64,000 nucleotides of DNA from Ectothiorhodospiraceae bacterium. Lineage in GTDB: Bacteria; Pseudomonadota; Gammaproteobacteria; GCA-002705445; GCA-002716945. Under the pieces are notes generated by a model. It ran no database searches and was not told the DNA's origin. It saw only the letters and a list, made by a program, of their open reading frames with translations. Location: NCBI GenBank assembly GCA_019651095.1, contig BOXR01000001.1:158405-222404 (forward strand), given 5' to 3'. A program made the translations under genes and the position numbers. Positions 10,071 through 19,819 of this stretch are shown here, piece after piece. Numbering within the stretch: position 1 is the first letter of the stretch; every line of letters starts with the position of its first letter.

Positions 10071-11065
10071 TGATTAGTAACATCAAGCATACGATTAGAA
10101 AATCCCCACTCATTATCATACCAAGCGCAAATTTTATATAGTTTGTCCTCTGAAGCCCTTGTTAGGCTCTCATCGTAAACTGATGAGAATGATGAATGAT
10201 TGAAATCTACTGACACAAGAGGTAGATTATTGTATCCGACGATGCCCCTCATTTGATTTTCAGATGATTCCAAAACAAGATTATTTAACTCATTAACGGA
10301 ACTAGATTTATTAGTATTAAAAACAAGGTCGACTATCGAAACATTTGTGGTAGGCACTCTGATTGCAAAGCCATCAAGCTTACCATTCAGCTCTGGCATC
10401 ACTAGTCCAACAGCTGCTGCAGCTCCAGTTTTTGTTGGTATCATTGATTGTGTTGCAGATCTTGCCCTCCTGAGATCAGTATGATAAACATCAGTTAAGA
10501 CCTGATCGTTAGTATAAGCATGAACTGTCGTCATAAGGCCATTGGTTATCTGAAGATTTTTATGAATATTGTTTATCACGGTTGCTAGACAATTGGTCGT
10601 GCAAGAGGCATTAGAAATTACGGTATGATCATCAGTTAGAGTTTCATGATTCACCCCAAACACCACAGTATTGTCGACCTCTTTTCCTGGTGCAGAAATG
10701 ATTACTTTTTTAGCTCCAGCTGTGATATGTCTACCTGCCTGATCTTTTGAGACAAATATTCCTGTGCACTCAAAGACAACATCAATTTTAAGTTTACTCC
10801 ACGGTAAAGCTTCTGGATTTCTCTCAGATGTAACCAGTATCTCATCACTGTTATCAATTATTATTTTATCACTGGCGACATCTACGGGCTTTTGAAACTT
10901 CCCATGAACTGTATCATGCACCAATAAATGTGCATTAATTTGACTATCACCTAGATCATTTATGGCAACAATCTGTATATCATTATATTTATCACTCTCA
11001 TATTTCGCTCTGAGTATGTTTCTTCCTATGCGCCCAAAGCCATTAATAGCCACTCTTATCGTCAT
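10058..11065 (-). CDS. gap: Glyceraldehyde-3-phosphate dehydrogenase
   Basis: It is the NAD-linked oxidising and phosphorylating enzyme between glyceraldehyde 3-phosphate and 1,3-bisphosphoglycerate. Length is 335 residues. The Rossmann motif [14 protein letters not shown] starts near residue 8. The catalytic cysteine lies in [11 protein letters not shown] near residue 150, and the C-terminus has [14 protein letters not shown]. It begins 4 bases after the transketolase stop and overlaps pgk by 13 bases. It resembles the type encoded in proteobacterial tkt-gap-pgk clusters that can also serve gluconeogenesis. Confidence 0.97.
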   Translation of the reverse strand: MTIRVAINGFGRIGRNILRAKYESDKYNDIQIVAINDLGDSQINAHLLVHDTVHGKFQKPVDVASDKIIIDNSDEILVTSERNPEALPWSKLKIDVVFECTGIFVSKDQAGRHITAGAKKVIISAPGKEVDNTVVFGVNHETLTDDHTVISNASCTTNCLATVINNIHKNLQITNGLMTTVHAYTNDQVLTDVYHTDLRRARSATQSMIPTKTGAAAAVGLVMPELNGKLDGFAIRVPTTNVSIVDLVFNTNKSSSVNELNNLVLESSENQMRGIVGYNNLPLVSVDFNHSSFSSVYDESLTRASEDKLYKICAWYDNEWGFSNRMLDVTNHWIK

Positions 11066-11069
11066 ACTA

Positions 11070-13065
11070 TCACCTATTTTTTTTGATTAATTTATTTATA
11101 TTTTTTTTAATATTGCTGACACTGAATCCAAAGTGATTCATGACATCTCCACCTGTGCCTGATAATCCAAAAGACTCCATTGATATCATTGCACCTTTTT
11201 TCCCAACAAACTTATGCCAACTGTCACCAATCCCTGATTCAATAGCAAGTATATTGTCAAAATTTTTAGGGATACATTTATTTTTATAGGCAAGAGTCTG
11301 TCTCTCATAAACTTCCTGACAAGGCATAGAAATTACACGTATATTTATCCCCTTGATTTTGAGTTGCTCAGCAGCGCTTACTGAAATTGAAACCTCTGAG
11401 CCTGTAGCGATTATAATTGCATCGGGGTCAGAGCTATCGCCATACACTACATATCCTCCTCTTGATATATTGCTTATTTGTCTCTTAGTTTTAGGTATCT
11501 CTTTGAGTGTTTGTCGAGATAACGCAAAGGCTATTGGTCTCTCTTGTGATAATATTGCTTCTCTCCATGCAGCAGCTGTTTCTTGAGTATCAGCTGGTCG
11601 CCAAACATCCAATCCTGGGACAAGTCTAAGTGAGGATAATTGTTCAACTGCCTGGTGTGTAGGACCATCTTCACCTAGTCCTATTGAATCATGTGTAAAT
11701 ATATAAATAATTGGCAATTTCATCAGAGCTGACATTCGAATTGCATTTTTAGCGTACTCAGAAAATATTAGAAAAGTACTTGCAAATGGTCTTGATGCTC
11801 CATGCAGGAAGATGCCATTTGATATGGCTGACATACCAAATTCTCTGACGCCATAGTAAATATATTTTCCTGAAGGATTTGAATGGGAAAATGAATCCAT
11901 ATCATCATAATATGATAGATTAGACCCTTTGAGATCTGCTGATCCTCCAATAAGTTCGGGCATTGACTTCCCAAATTCAGTCATGACTATTTGTGATGAT
12001 TTTCTTGTTGCCATTGGTGTATGATTTTTCGACATAAAATTATTAAGTTTTGTAATAACGGTTTTTGGTATCTTTCTCTTGATTCTTCTTTCCAACTCCG
12101 CGTACTCCTTTCTGTATAATTTTTTATATTTATTTACTTTTAATATCCATGCATCCTCATACTTCTTACCCTTTAGCTTTAGCATTCCACTTGAGATAGA
12201 TGTCCTTTGGTATTTCAAATGGTTTATATTTCCACTCTAATTTTTTTCTAACAACTTCGGCTTCATCATTTCCAAGTGGTGCGCCGTGGGCTTGGCTTGT
12301 CCCTTGAAAGTTGGGAGAACCGTAACCTATTACAGTCCTGCAGCAAATTATTGTCGGTCTATTTTTCTCTAATTTGGCTTTATTTATTGCATTTCGGATA
12401 CTGACAAAATCATGTCCGTTAACATCTTTTATCACATTCCAACCATAACTTTTAAACCTAGATGGTACATTTTCTGTAAACCACCCATTAACATCACCGT
12501 CAATGGATATCTTGTTCATGTCATAAAACACAATTAATTTACTTAATTTTAAAGTGCCAGCCAACGAACAAGCCTCATGAGAAATACCCTCCATTAAGCA
12601 TCCATCACCAGCAAAAACGTAAGTATGGTGGTCAATTATCTCATGACCTTTCTTGTTATATTCAGCAGAGAGGCTTTTCTCAGCAATCGCCATTCCCACA
12701 GCATTTGCGAGTCCCTGACCAAGTGGGCCTGTGGTTGTCTCAACACCCTCAGTAATATCGCATTCAGGATGACCGGGTGTGATCGAATCCAATTGACGAA
12801 AATTTTTAATATCGTTAATAGATAAGTTATACCCAGTCAAATGTAAAAGAGAATACAAAAGCATAGAACCATGTCCGTTAGACAAAACAAACCTATCTCT
12901 GTTAAACCAGCTCGGGTTATTTGGGTTATGTTTTAGAAACTCTCTCCATAATATTGTGGCTATATCAGCCATACCCATGGGAGCGCCAGGATGACCAGAA
13001 TTTGCATTGTTGACTGCATCAAGACTCAGAAATCTTATAGCATTAGCTAGAGTCTTATTATTCAC
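11070..13065 (-). CDS. tkt: Transketolase, interrupted by one indel
   Basis: This thiamine-diphosphate enzyme moves two-carbon units in the pentose phosphate pathway. The N-terminal piece has [36 protein letters not shown] and the thiamine site [14 protein letters not shown]. The C-terminal piece has [31 protein letters not shown] and [12 protein letters not shown]. One extra C in the plus strand at 12169-12171 separates them; without it the join reads [11 protein letters not shown] and the total is about 665 residues, as expected. The likely start is GTG at 13065, which overlaps the upstream thioredoxin-like gene by 8 bases (GTGAATAA). An ATG at 13095 in the same frame is the alternative. 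Confidence 0.92.
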
Positions 13066-13618
13066 TGTCTTTCCATTTAATTGAACATCCCACACTCGGG
13101 ATCTGATTTAAGGGTGGCTTTCCCGTACGTGCTATTTCAATCATTCCTTTGAAAAGGTCGCTTGAATTAGCAGACATTTGTTTAGATGTTTTCCTGTCAT
13201 CAAACCTACCACGATACAATAGTTCTAGTTCTGCGTTGTATCCAAAAAAATCAGGAGTGCAAACAGCCTTGTAACTTTGAGCTACGGTCTGTGTGTCATC
13301 AAATAGATATGGAAAGCTGAATCCAAACTTTCTCGAAATTATTTGCATATTCTCAAATGAATCCTCTGGATATTGTGAGGAATCATTGGAATTTATAGCA
13401 ATGCATGCAACTCCCTTTTTTTGCAATACACTTACTTCAACAACGAGCTGCTCAAGAATAGATTTTACGTATGGGCAATGATTACAAATAAACATTATTA
13501 ATGTGGCTTTGTCTCCAATAAGCTCATCAAGCTTGTAAAACTTACCATCAGTGTTTTTGAGCTCAAAATCATGAGCTTTTGTATTAAAATCACACTCTGG
13601 AGTATATGTTTCAACCAT
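13058..13618 (-). CDS. Thioredoxin-fold AhpC/TSA-like protein
   Basis: A 186-residue thioredoxin-fold protein of the peroxiredoxin/redoxin superfamily without a clear signal peptide. The [16 protein letters not shown] start is typical, and [15 protein letters not shown] near residues 40-54 carries a CNHC redox motif in the thioredoxin position. [19 protein letters not shown] resembles the cis-proline region. The family is widespread and annotated only as 'thioredoxin family protein'; its substrate is not known to me. It is the first gene of the tkt-gap-pgk-pyk-fba run and its stop overlaps the proposed tkt start, so it may be co-translated with transketolase. Confidence 0.82.
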   Translation of the reverse strand: MVETYTPECDFNTKAHDFELKNTDGKFYKLDELIGDKATLIMFICNHCPYVKSILEQLVVEVSVLQKKGVACIAINSNDSSQYPEDSFENMQIISRKFGFSFPYLFDDTQTVAQSYKAVCTPDFFGYNAELELLYRGRFDDRKTSKQMSANSSDLFKGMIEIARTGKPPLNQIPSVGCSIKWKDSE

Positions 13619-13699
13619 GAATCATCTTGAAATATCTATAATCATCCCTAGAATTAACAGGAAATCAGATTAATTTGTTATTATATACAATATTATTAG

Positions 13700-13708
13700 T
13701 GATATAAT
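13700..13708 (+). promoter_or_regulatory. Extended -10 promoter of rpoD (predicted)
   Basis: TGATATAAT at 13700-13708 is a perfect extended -10 element (TG, one base, TATAAT). It lies 27 bases before the rpoD ATG at 13736, so transcription would start near 13715. There is no good -35 box at 17 bases; TTATAT at 13681 has a 16-base spacer. The short leader argues against the in-frame TTG at 13718 as the rpoD start. This is prediction from sequence only. Confidence 0.5.
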
Positions 13709-13735
13709 AGCTCACTTTTGAATAAGAATATATCA

Positions 13736-15574
13736 ATGCCAAATAATAATTTATCAAAATCTAAGCAAAAAGAAATCAAAGACCTAATTGAGAAAGGTAG
13801 AGAACAAGGCTTCCTTACAATAGGTGAGATAAATGATCTATTACCAACAAACCTCTATGATGCAGATCAAATTGATGGAATCATAAAACTGATCACTGAT
13901 CTAAAAATAAAAGTAGTTGAAAGCAATAAAGATGTGGATACTGAAGTTGTAATAGGTGATGAAGAAGTATCAGATGATGATGACAATGAAATAACAGAAC
14001 AAGAAGCGGTAGAGGTATTATCAAACCTTGATGAAGAGTTTGGAAGAACATCTGACCCAGTAAGAATGTACATGAGGGAAATGGGAACAGTAGAGCTGCT
14101 TAACAGAGCAGGTGAAATAGTAATTGCAAAGAAAATAGAAGAAGGTCAAAAATTAATCTATACAGCAATTCAGAGATTTCCAGAATCAATAAGCTTTTTT
14201 TCTCAAGTTATTTAAAAATGAAGAAGAGATAGATTCTCAAATATCAGACTATATTTTGGATGTTAAAGAAAAATCTGATGAAGAATTTAAAACAGAGCAA
14301 ATTCCAGAAACAAATGAAAAATCTGATGATCTTGAATTGAAGATGAGGATGAGGAGGAGCAAATAATAGACAACTCTCCAGATAAAGAGTTAGTAGTCGA
14401 AAAAGTTGCAAAGATTAAGGAGTACTACGAAAAGTTTAAAACGCAAAAAGATCAAAAAAAAGCCGACAAAGTGTTTGACAAAATAAAAAAAGAAATATCA
14501 ACTTTTAAATTTACTAGTCTATTCATTGAGAAACTTACAGCAAGAATTGAAGATATATCAAACAACATCATAAAATATGAAAAAGACATGTTCTTGCTAT
14601 GCTCTAGAGAGACAAATCTTAGCAAGAAAGAATTTATGAAGCTTTTTAAAAATAATGAAACAAGTATGACTGTTCTAGATCAAATTAAAAAAGATTATCT
14701 AAAGCCTTCAGTTGACAAAGAATTCTTTACAAAAGAATTTACAAAAATTAATAAAAAACTCTCTCTCATTGAAACTAATCAAAAACTATCTATTCAGGAC
14801 ATAAAACTTATTAATAAAGATAGGAGAGTGGGTGAAATTAAAGAGAGAAATGCAAAAAAAGAAATGGTTGAAGCCAACTTGAGACTTGTGATTTCGATAG
14901 CTAAAAAATATACAAATCGTGGGCTACAGTTTTTAGATCTAATACAAGAGGGAAACATAGGTTTAATGAAGGCTGTTGATAAGTTTGAGTATAGGAGGGG
15001 ATATAAATTTTCAACATACGCAACTTGGTGGATCAGACAAGCAATTACAAGATCCATAGCAGATCAAGCTAGAACAATACGAATACCAGTTCACATGATC
15101 GAGACTATAAACAAACTAAATAGAATACAAAGAAAACTTTTACAAGAGAATGGTAAAGAGGCTACTCCTGAAGAATTAGCTGAGCACATGGATATGACTG
15201 AGGAGAAAGTTAGAAGGGTGCTAAAAATTGCAAAAGAACCTATATCAATGGAATCGCCAGTTGGTGATGATGAAGATTCACATTTAGGTGACTTCATCGA
15301 AGACGAGAACGCAGAGAAACCACTTGATCAAACTATTAGTGATGGATTATCTGATTCAACACATGACATACTGTCAAGTTTGACACCAAGAGAAGCCAAA
15401 GTTCTTAGAATGAGGTTTGGGATTGACATGAACACTGATCATACCCTTGAAGAGGTTGGAAAACAGTTCGATGTAACAAGGGAGAGAATAAGACAAATTG
15501 AAGCAAAAGCTCTAAGAAAATTAAGACATCCATCAAGAGCACAAAATCTTAAAAGCTTTCTAGATAATGACTAA
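13736..15574 (+). CDS. rpoD: Primary sigma factor RpoD, interrupted by two indels
   Basis: It is the housekeeping sigma-70 that directs RNA polymerase to most promoters. From the ATG at 13736 the first 159 residues show region 1.1 ([17 protein letters not shown]) and region 1.2 ([20 protein letters not shown]). The frame breaks at an over-long T run (14195-14201) and again near 14336-14340, in the poorly conserved acidic segment. From 14471 one frame carries regions 2 to 4: [40 protein letters not shown], then [19 protein letters not shown] in region 4.2. The total of about 612 residues is normal. An essential gene cannot really be broken, so these are almost certainly sequence errors. Confidence 0.93.
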
Positions 15575-16031
15575 GTTAGCGATATTTGCTGCAGGGTGTT
15601 TCTGGGGCATAGAAGAAAAGTTTTTATCTCACCGTGGAGTATTGGATACTGAGGTAGGTTACACCGGAGGTATAACAAATGAACCCTCCTACCATGATGT
15701 TTGTTCTGGTGAGACCGGGCATGCAGAAGCAGTTAGAGTAAAATTTGATGAAGATATAGTTAGTTATGAGGAGCTTGTAAGTTTATTTTTTGAAATGCAT
15801 GATCCGACTACACTTAATAGACAGGGTCTAGACATTGGAACCCAATACAGATCAGAAATATTTTGCTTAGATGATGATCAATACCTGATTGCGGATGCAA
15901 TGAAAAGAAAATTAAACAAAGAAATCTATGATGATAAAATAGTAACCTCTATATCAATGGCTGAAAACTTTTGGATTGCAGAGGAATATCATCAGAAATA
16001 CGTAAGAAAGAAAAAAAATATGATTTTTTAA
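15567..16031 (+). CDS. msrA: Peptide-methionine (S)-S-oxide reductase
   Basis: It reduces methionine-S-sulfoxide in proteins and free methionine. The 154 residues form the short version of the family. The catalytic cysteine is in [12 protein letters not shown] near residue 10, with VGYTGG near residue 32, [12 protein letters not shown], and [20 protein letters not shown]. The ATG overlaps the rpoD stop by 8 bases (ATGACTAA), which suggests translation coupled to the sigma factor. The stop is only 8 bases before the tRNA gene, so the tRNA is probably processed from the same transcript or read from a promoter inside msrA. Confidence 0.95.
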   Translation: MTKLAIFAAGCFWGIEEKFLSHRGVLDTEVGYTGGITNEPSYHDVCSGETGHAEAVRVKFDEDIVSYEELVSLFFEMHDPTTLNRQGLDIGTQYRSEIFCLDDDQYLIADAMKRKLNKEIYDDKIVTSISMAENFWIAEEYHQKYVRKKKNMIF

Positions 16032-16039
16032 TTTATGAC

Positions 16040-16113
16040 GGGCCTGTAGCTCAGTTGGTTAGAGCAGTGGACTCATAATCCATTGGTCGCAGGTTCGAGT
16101 CCTGCCGGGCCCA
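16040..16113 (+). tRNA. tRNA with CAT anticodon, probably tRNA-Ile2 (lysidine type)
   Basis: All arms fold. The acceptor GGGCCTG (16040-16046) pairs with CGGGCCC (16106-16112) with one G-U; the anticodon stem is GTGGA/TCCAT around loop CTCATAA with anticodon CAT at 16074-16076; the T arm is GCAGG-TTCGAGT-CCTGC. The discriminator is A at 16113. The bases after it are AAAA, so CCA is not encoded and must be added by a nucleotidyltransferase. The variable region TTGGTC and the acceptor resemble gammaproteobacterial tRNA-Ile(CAU) more than elongator tRNA-Met. The rpoD neighbourhood, as with E. coli ileX, supports Ile2. An elongator Met identity is not excluded. Confidence 0.85.
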
Positions 16114-16120
16114 AAAAGAT

Positions 16121-16891
16121 ATGGATAATCTTGAAAGTAATAAAAAAAAGTTAAACGACCTTAAACATAAAATCACAGCTCACCCATTGTTTGAAAACAA
16201 ACTTGAGCCAAAACACATATGTAAATTTATGGAATCTCATATTTTTGCTGTCTGGGGTTTTATGAGTATTCTTAAATCACTCCAAAAGATGATAACTCCA
16301 AATAATCTTCCATGGATGCCAAACAAGAATACAAAAAATGGTCTCGTGAACTTTGTAAATGAAATAATTTTGTGTGAAGAATCAGACTTTATCGAGGGTA
16401 TTGGATTCATTTCTCATTTTGAAATATACCTTTTGGCAATGAAAAATATGGATGCTAAAACTGAACAGCTTGATAAATTGACCTCAAGAATTGCTGATAA
16501 AGGATATAACGAAAAATATCTAGATGATGTTGATGCTTCTGATGAAGTAAAAAGTTTTTTAAAACATGACTTGGAAGTATCAATGAATGGTACTTTACCT
16601 GAGATCGTTGGAGCATTTACTCTCGGCCGAGAAAAAGTCATTCCAAATATGTTTAGTTATATATTGCCTGCAATTAAAGAGACATCAACATCTAAGTATC
16701 TCATAACATATCTTGAGAGACATATTGATATTGATGGGGATAGGCATGGTCCACTGTCTATGAAACTTCTAAATGCTTCTTGTGATAAAAAACAATTATC
16801 TCTTGCTTACGCAACAGCCATAAAGTCATTGGAACTTAGATTATTAGTATGGGATAAGGTTTATGAGGATATAAAGGTTGATATTATATAA
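16121..16891 (+). CDS. DUF3050 family protein (heme-oxygenase-like helical fold)
   Basis: A 256-residue, probably all-helical cytosolic protein that I recognise as DUF3050. Its motifs are the N-terminal HPLFENK (near residue 21), FMESHIFAVWGFMSILKSLQ (residues 32-51), VNEIILCEESDF with a conserved E-ExD set, and C-terminal YLERHIDIDGDRHGPLS with histidine and aspartate pairs. These His/Glu residues sit where metal-binding heme-oxygenase-like proteins place ligands, so a di-metal oxidase or oxygenase role is possible, but the function is not established. The ATG is 7 bases after the tRNA, so the gene is probably the last of an rpoD-msrA-tRNA-DUF3050 unit ending at the hairpin at 16931. Confidence 0.75.
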   Translation: MDNLESNKKKLNDLKHKITAHPLFENKLEPKHICKFMESHIFAVWGFMSILKSLQKMITPNNLPWMPNKNTKNGLVNFVNEIILCEESDFIEGIGFISHFEIYLLAMKNMDAKTEQLDKLTSRIADKGYNEKYLDDVDASDEVKSFLKHDLEVSMNGTLPEIVGAFTLGREKVIPNMFSYILPAIKETSTSKYLITYLERHIDIDGDRHGPLSMKLLNASCDKKQLSLAYATAIKSLELRLLVWDKVYEDIKVDII

Positions 16892-16930
16892 CTATATGAT
16901 AATATACTTATATACAACCTCCTCCGTATA

Positions 16931-16961
16931 TGATGAAGCCGACACGAAGTCGGCTTTATCA
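16931..16961. terminator. Hairpin between convergent genes, likely bidirectional terminator
   Basis: Bases 16931-16943 can pair with 16949-16961 around loop ACGAA. The core AAGCCGAC/GTCGGCTT is perfect, extended by GATG/TATC with one G-U. It lies between the stop of the DUF3050 gene (16891) and the stop of gpmA, whose TGA is inside the hairpin. T runs are short on both sides, so strength is uncertain. Confidence 0.6.
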
Positions 16962-17513
16962 TTCAACTAATAGAAAACTACCCGTCATAATCTCATATGA
17001 TGAAATGTCCTCTTTTTTGTTTATTCCTAAAAGGACACTGATAGCTCTTATGGTGTTGCCATGAGAGACAACAAGTAAATTTCCAGATAGTGGTAATGTT
17101 TCCAAAAAACTACTCACTCTATTACTTACATCCTCCAAGCTTTCTCCATTAGGTGGTTTTGTACTCCAACCTCTTCGAGCAGAAAGGAATAGCTCCTCAC
17201 CAACTTGTTCTTTGATCTCTGATTTATTTAGTCCTGACCAGTCCCCGTAGCTCCTCTCTTTTAACCTATCATCATATTTAATTTCAAAACGGCCATCGAC
17301 AATTAGTGATGCTGTTTCTGCAGCTCTTTTAAGTGGTGAACTGAAAACATAATCAAAGTCAACTGATGATAAATCATTTTTAAGCTCTCTCGCAGCATCA
17401 ACACCTTTTTGTGTAAGATCAGGGTCGTGCCAACCTGTAAAAAGATGCTTTTTGTTATACTCAGATTGTGCATGACGAACAAACCAAATTTTTCTTTTTC
17501 CTTGATTATTCAT
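16959..17513 (-). CDS. gpmA: 2,3-bisphosphoglycerate-dependent phosphoglycerate mutase-like protein (short form)
   Basis: Histidine-phosphatase superfamily member that probably interconverts 3- and 2-phosphoglycerate. The catalytic histidine is in WFVRHAQSEYNKKHLFTGW near residues 10-28, followed by DPDLTQKGVDAA. KERSYGDWSGLNKSEI and PPNGESLEDVSNRV are mutase-specific, and the second histidine is in VVSHGNTIRAI. At 184 residues it is shorter than the 228-250 of E. coli GpmA, as in several compact genomes. No other mutase is in the window, so it may be the one linking pgk and pyk products. A broad-range phosphatase is the alternative. Its ATG overlaps the tatC stop by 4 bases. Confidence 0.8.
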   Translation of the reverse strand: MNNQGKRKIWFVRHAQSEYNKKHLFTGWHDPDLTQKGVDAARELKNDLSSVDFDYVFSSPLKRAAETASLIVDGRFEIKYDDRLKERSYGDWSGLNKSEIKEQVGEELFLSARRGWSTKPPNGESLEDVSNRVSSFLETLPLSGNLLVVSHGNTIRAISVLLGINKKEDISSYEIMTGSFLLVE

Positions 17514-18292
17514 TTTTTATTTGCGATATCATTATACACTTCCTCACTACTACTAGGTACCTTTCTAATTTTAAAATATTGGGAGAAATAAAGTCCAAGT
17601 TCATAAAGAAGCCACATTGGTAATGCCAATAAGATTTGAGAAATAACATCAGGAGGAGTTAAAAGCATGCCTAGTGTAAATGCTCCCACTATTATATAGG
17701 GTCTTTTTAGGGAGAGTTTCTCTCTAGTCGTAATCCCTGTAGTTATTAATAGAACAGTAATTATAGGAACTTCGAAAGCAAATCCGAAAGCAAAAAATAG
17801 AGCTATAACAAAGTCTAGGTACCTACCAATATCTGTCATTACAGCAACATCAGTTGGAGCTATCCCAACAAAGAAAACAAATATTAAGGGGAACACTATG
17901 AAATATGCAAACAGCGCACCAAGGTAAAATAAAATACTACTCGATACAATCAAAGGAAGTACTAGTTTTTTTTCATGATTATATAAACCCGGAGCTACGA
18001 ATGACCAAAGGTGGTACAAGATATATGGAATAGCTATAAATATCGATAGATATATAACTAATTTGAATGGTATGAGAAAAGGTGATGCGACATCGATAGC
18101 AATCATCTCACTACCTGAAGGGAGTGCATTTAGAAGTGGTATTGACAACACATTGTATACCTCACCAGAAAATGGTATCAACATGACAAAAACTATCAAA
18201 ACAAATAATAGTATTTTTGAAAGTCTATTTCTTAATTCTAACAAATGAGGTAGAAATTTACTCTTAGTCTGTTTTGTCTCTTGTTGATTCAT
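17510..18292 (-). CDS. tatC: Sec-independent (Tat) protein translocase subunit TatC
   Basis: This polytopic inner-membrane subunit recognises twin-arginine signal peptides. It has 260 residues with six predicted membrane segments. Visible motifs are HLLELRNRLSKILLF at the N-terminus, FIAIPYILYHLWSFVAPGLY (residues 80-99), and a loop with FAFGFAFEVPIITVLL and a downstream proline-rich TPPDVISQILLALPMWLLYE. It overlaps tatB by 29 bases and follows the order hisE-tatA-tatB-tatC seen in pseudomonads. The C-terminal tail is charged and cytoplasmic. Confidence 0.95.
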   Translation of the reverse strand: MNQQETKQTKSKFLPHLLELRNRLSKILLFVLIVFVMLIPFSGEVYNVLSIPLLNALPSGSEMIAIDVASPFLIPFKLVIYLSIFIAIPYILYHLWSFVAPGLYNHEKKLVLPLIVSSSILFYLGALFAYFIVFPLIFVFFVGIAPTDVAVMTDIGRYLDFVIALFFAFGFAFEVPIITVLLITTGITTREKLSLKRPYIIVGAFTLGMLLTPPDVISQILLALPMWLLYELGLYFSQYFKIRKVPSSSEEVYNDIANKK

Positions 18293-18536
18293 CTTTTGTT
18301 TCTTTAATTCTCTTTTGAAGTTCTGTTATTGAAAGCTCTTGATCTTTTAAAATCTTATTAATGTCTGTACTATCTACTTCATCATCAATCTGATTTTTAA
18401 CATTACTGAAATATCTTTGAACCTTACCAAACTGCTTACCTAGGTATGATGCAACTACTGGTAATCTTTCAGGACCAAGTACGAAAAGTGCAAGAAGGAA
18501 TAAAAAGAATAATTCCCAGAAACCAATATCAAACAT
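18264..18536 (-). CDS. tatB: Sec-independent protein translocase subunit TatB
   Basis: A 90-residue membrane-anchored partner of TatC in the Tat receptor. MFDIGFWELFFLFLLALFVL is the TatB-specific N-terminus, with the glutamate at residue 8 inside the hydrophobic stretch. It is followed by the hinge LGPERLPVVA and a charged amphipathic helix with KQFGKVQRYFSNVKNQIDDE. It starts 3 bases after tatA and overlaps tatC. The FDIGF opening distinguishes it from TatA. Confidence 0.92.
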   Translation of the reverse strand: MFDIGFWELFFLFLLALFVLGPERLPVVASYLGKQFGKVQRYFSNVKNQIDDEVDSTDINKILKDQELSITELQKRIKETKDESTRDKTD

Positions 18537-18539
18537 AAT

Positions 18540-18725
18540 TTATGTTTTTTTATTATTATCGTCGATATTCTTTTCTGTGGTGGTGTCTTCTCGTGACGAT
18601 TTCTTAAAACTCTTCATGGCAGCACCTAAATCTGACCCAATATTTCGCAGCTTCTTTGTTCCAAACAAGACTACTACGATAATTAAAATAAGTAATATTG
18701 ACCATGGTGATATTCCGCTTAACAT
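18540..18725 (-). CDS. tatA: Sec-independent protein translocase subunit TatA
   Basis: A 61-residue pore-forming Tat component. It has a short periplasmic start (MLSGISPWS), one membrane helix ([13 protein letters not shown]), the [20 protein letters not shown] hinge and amphipathic helix typical of TatA, then an acidic and lysine-rich tail. It begins 9 bases after hisE and precedes tatB, so it belongs to the his-tat operon. Length is at the short end of the family but complete. Confidence 0.93.
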   Translation of the reverse strand: MLSGISPWSILLILIIVVVLFGTKKLRNIGSDLGAAMKSFKKSSREDTTTEKNIDDNNKKT

Positions 18726-18734
18726 TCTAATCCC

Positions 18735-19049
18735 TCATTTTTTTCTATTATTCTTTTCCTCTATACCAGAAATTCCGAATCTTTTTGTTAACTCATCTAA
18801 TATCGTAGCATATTTAATGTCAAGTGAGGCTAATAATACAAGGACATGAAATAACAAGTCAGCTGTTTCATGTACAACCTGAGCTTTGCCATCTTCAGTG
18901 GCGTCAACTAATTCACCGGCCTCCTCAGTAATTTTATCACAAATATGCTGGTTACCTTTTGAGTAGAGGCTTGAAACATATGAATCTTTGGGGTCTTCGG
19001 TCTTGCGCTTCTGAAGAATTGTCTCAAGTTTTTCTATTATATCATTCAT
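18735..19049 (-). CDS. hisE: Phosphoribosyl-ATP pyrophosphatase
   Basis: It hydrolyses phosphoribosyl-ATP in the second step of histidine synthesis. The 104 residues carry the MazG-like metal site: KITEEAGELVDA (residues about 40-51) and HETADLLFHVLVLLASLDI, with the expected EExxE and ExxD groups. SYVSSLYSKG near residue 23 is also typical. It is a stand-alone HisE, not fused to HisI. It lies 14 bases after hisF; the hisI gene that normally stands between hisF and hisE in this layout is missing. Confidence 0.94.
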   Translation of the reverse strand: MNDIIEKLETILQKRKTEDPKDSYVSSLYSKGNQHICDKITEEAGELVDATEDGKAQVVHETADLLFHVLVLLASLDIKYATILDELTKRFGISGIEEKNNRKK

Positions 19050-19063
19050 TATCTTTTCTCTTA

Positions 19064-19819
19064 CTATCTCACAAACACGCCCTTATCTCTAAGAAAATCT
19101 TTTGCTTGGCTAATACTATACTCGCCAAAATGAAAAATGCTCGCAGCAAGGACTGCGTCTGCTTTTCCTAGCGATATTGCATCATATAAATGTTGCAAAC
19201 TACCGGCTCCTCCAGAGGCAATCACTGGAATACTTAGTTTATTTGAAATTTCACACAATATCTCATTATCAAAACCTTCTTTTGTTCCATCTCTGTCCAT
19301 ACTAGTGAGTAAAATTTCACCAGCACCTCTTGCTTGACACTCTAGACACCAGTTAACTGCATCTAATTGAGTTTTATTCCTACCGCCATGCGTAAATACA
19401 TTATATTGTTCTTTGCTTTTCTTAATATCAACAGCGACTACAATACACTGCCTACCAATCTTATCAGTCACTTCATTAATCAAGTCTGGATTTGCTACCG
19501 CAGCGGTATTAATTGTTACTTTGTCAGCTCCCGCAGATAAAAGATCTCTTACGTCACTAAAACTTTTAACGCCGCCTCCGACTGTGAGTGGAATGAATAC
19601 CTCATTTGCTACTTGCTCAACAACACCCAATATGTTGTCTCTACCCTCATGGGATGCGGTGATATCTAAGAAGGTTATTTCATCAGCCCCCTCCTTATCA
19701 TATTTTTTTGCAATTTCTACAGGATCACCTGCATCAACTATATCAACAAAGTTTATTCCTTTAACAACTCTACCTTTGTCTACATCAAGACATGGTATTA
19801 TTCTTTTAGCTACACTCAT
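19064..19819 (-). CDS. hisF: Imidazole glycerol phosphate synthase cyclase subunit
   Basis: With HisH it makes imidazole glycerol phosphate and AICAR from PRFAR. The 251-residue TIM barrel starts [21 protein letters not shown], with the catalytic aspartate in [40 protein letters not shown] (second catalytic aspartate) and VIASGGAG follow in order. It overlaps hisA by 14 bases. All residues I would check for activity are present. Confidence 0.97.
   Translation of the reverse strand: MSVAKRIIPCLDVDKGRVVKGINFVDIVDAGDPVEIAKKYDKEGADEITFLDITASHEGRDNILGVVEQVANEVFIPLTVGGGVKSFSDVRDLLSAGADKVTINTAAVANPDLINEVTDKIGRQCIVVAVDIKKSKEQYNVFTHGGRNKTQLDAVNWCLECQARGAGEILLTSMDRDGTKEGFDNEILCEISNKLSIPVIASGGAGSLQHLYDAISLGKADAVLAASIFHFGEYSISQAKDFLRDKGVFVR

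Noticed and set aside
13736-15574. Programmed frameshifting in rpoD
   Set aside because: The breaks are at a T run and in the acidic variable region, lack a slippery-site plus stimulator pattern, and match similar breaks in many unrelated genes of the window.
16040-16113. Elongator tRNA-Met
   Set aside because: The CAT anticodon allows it, but the variable region, acceptor and rpoD neighbourhood fit tRNA-Ile2 better. I keep Met only as the alternative.
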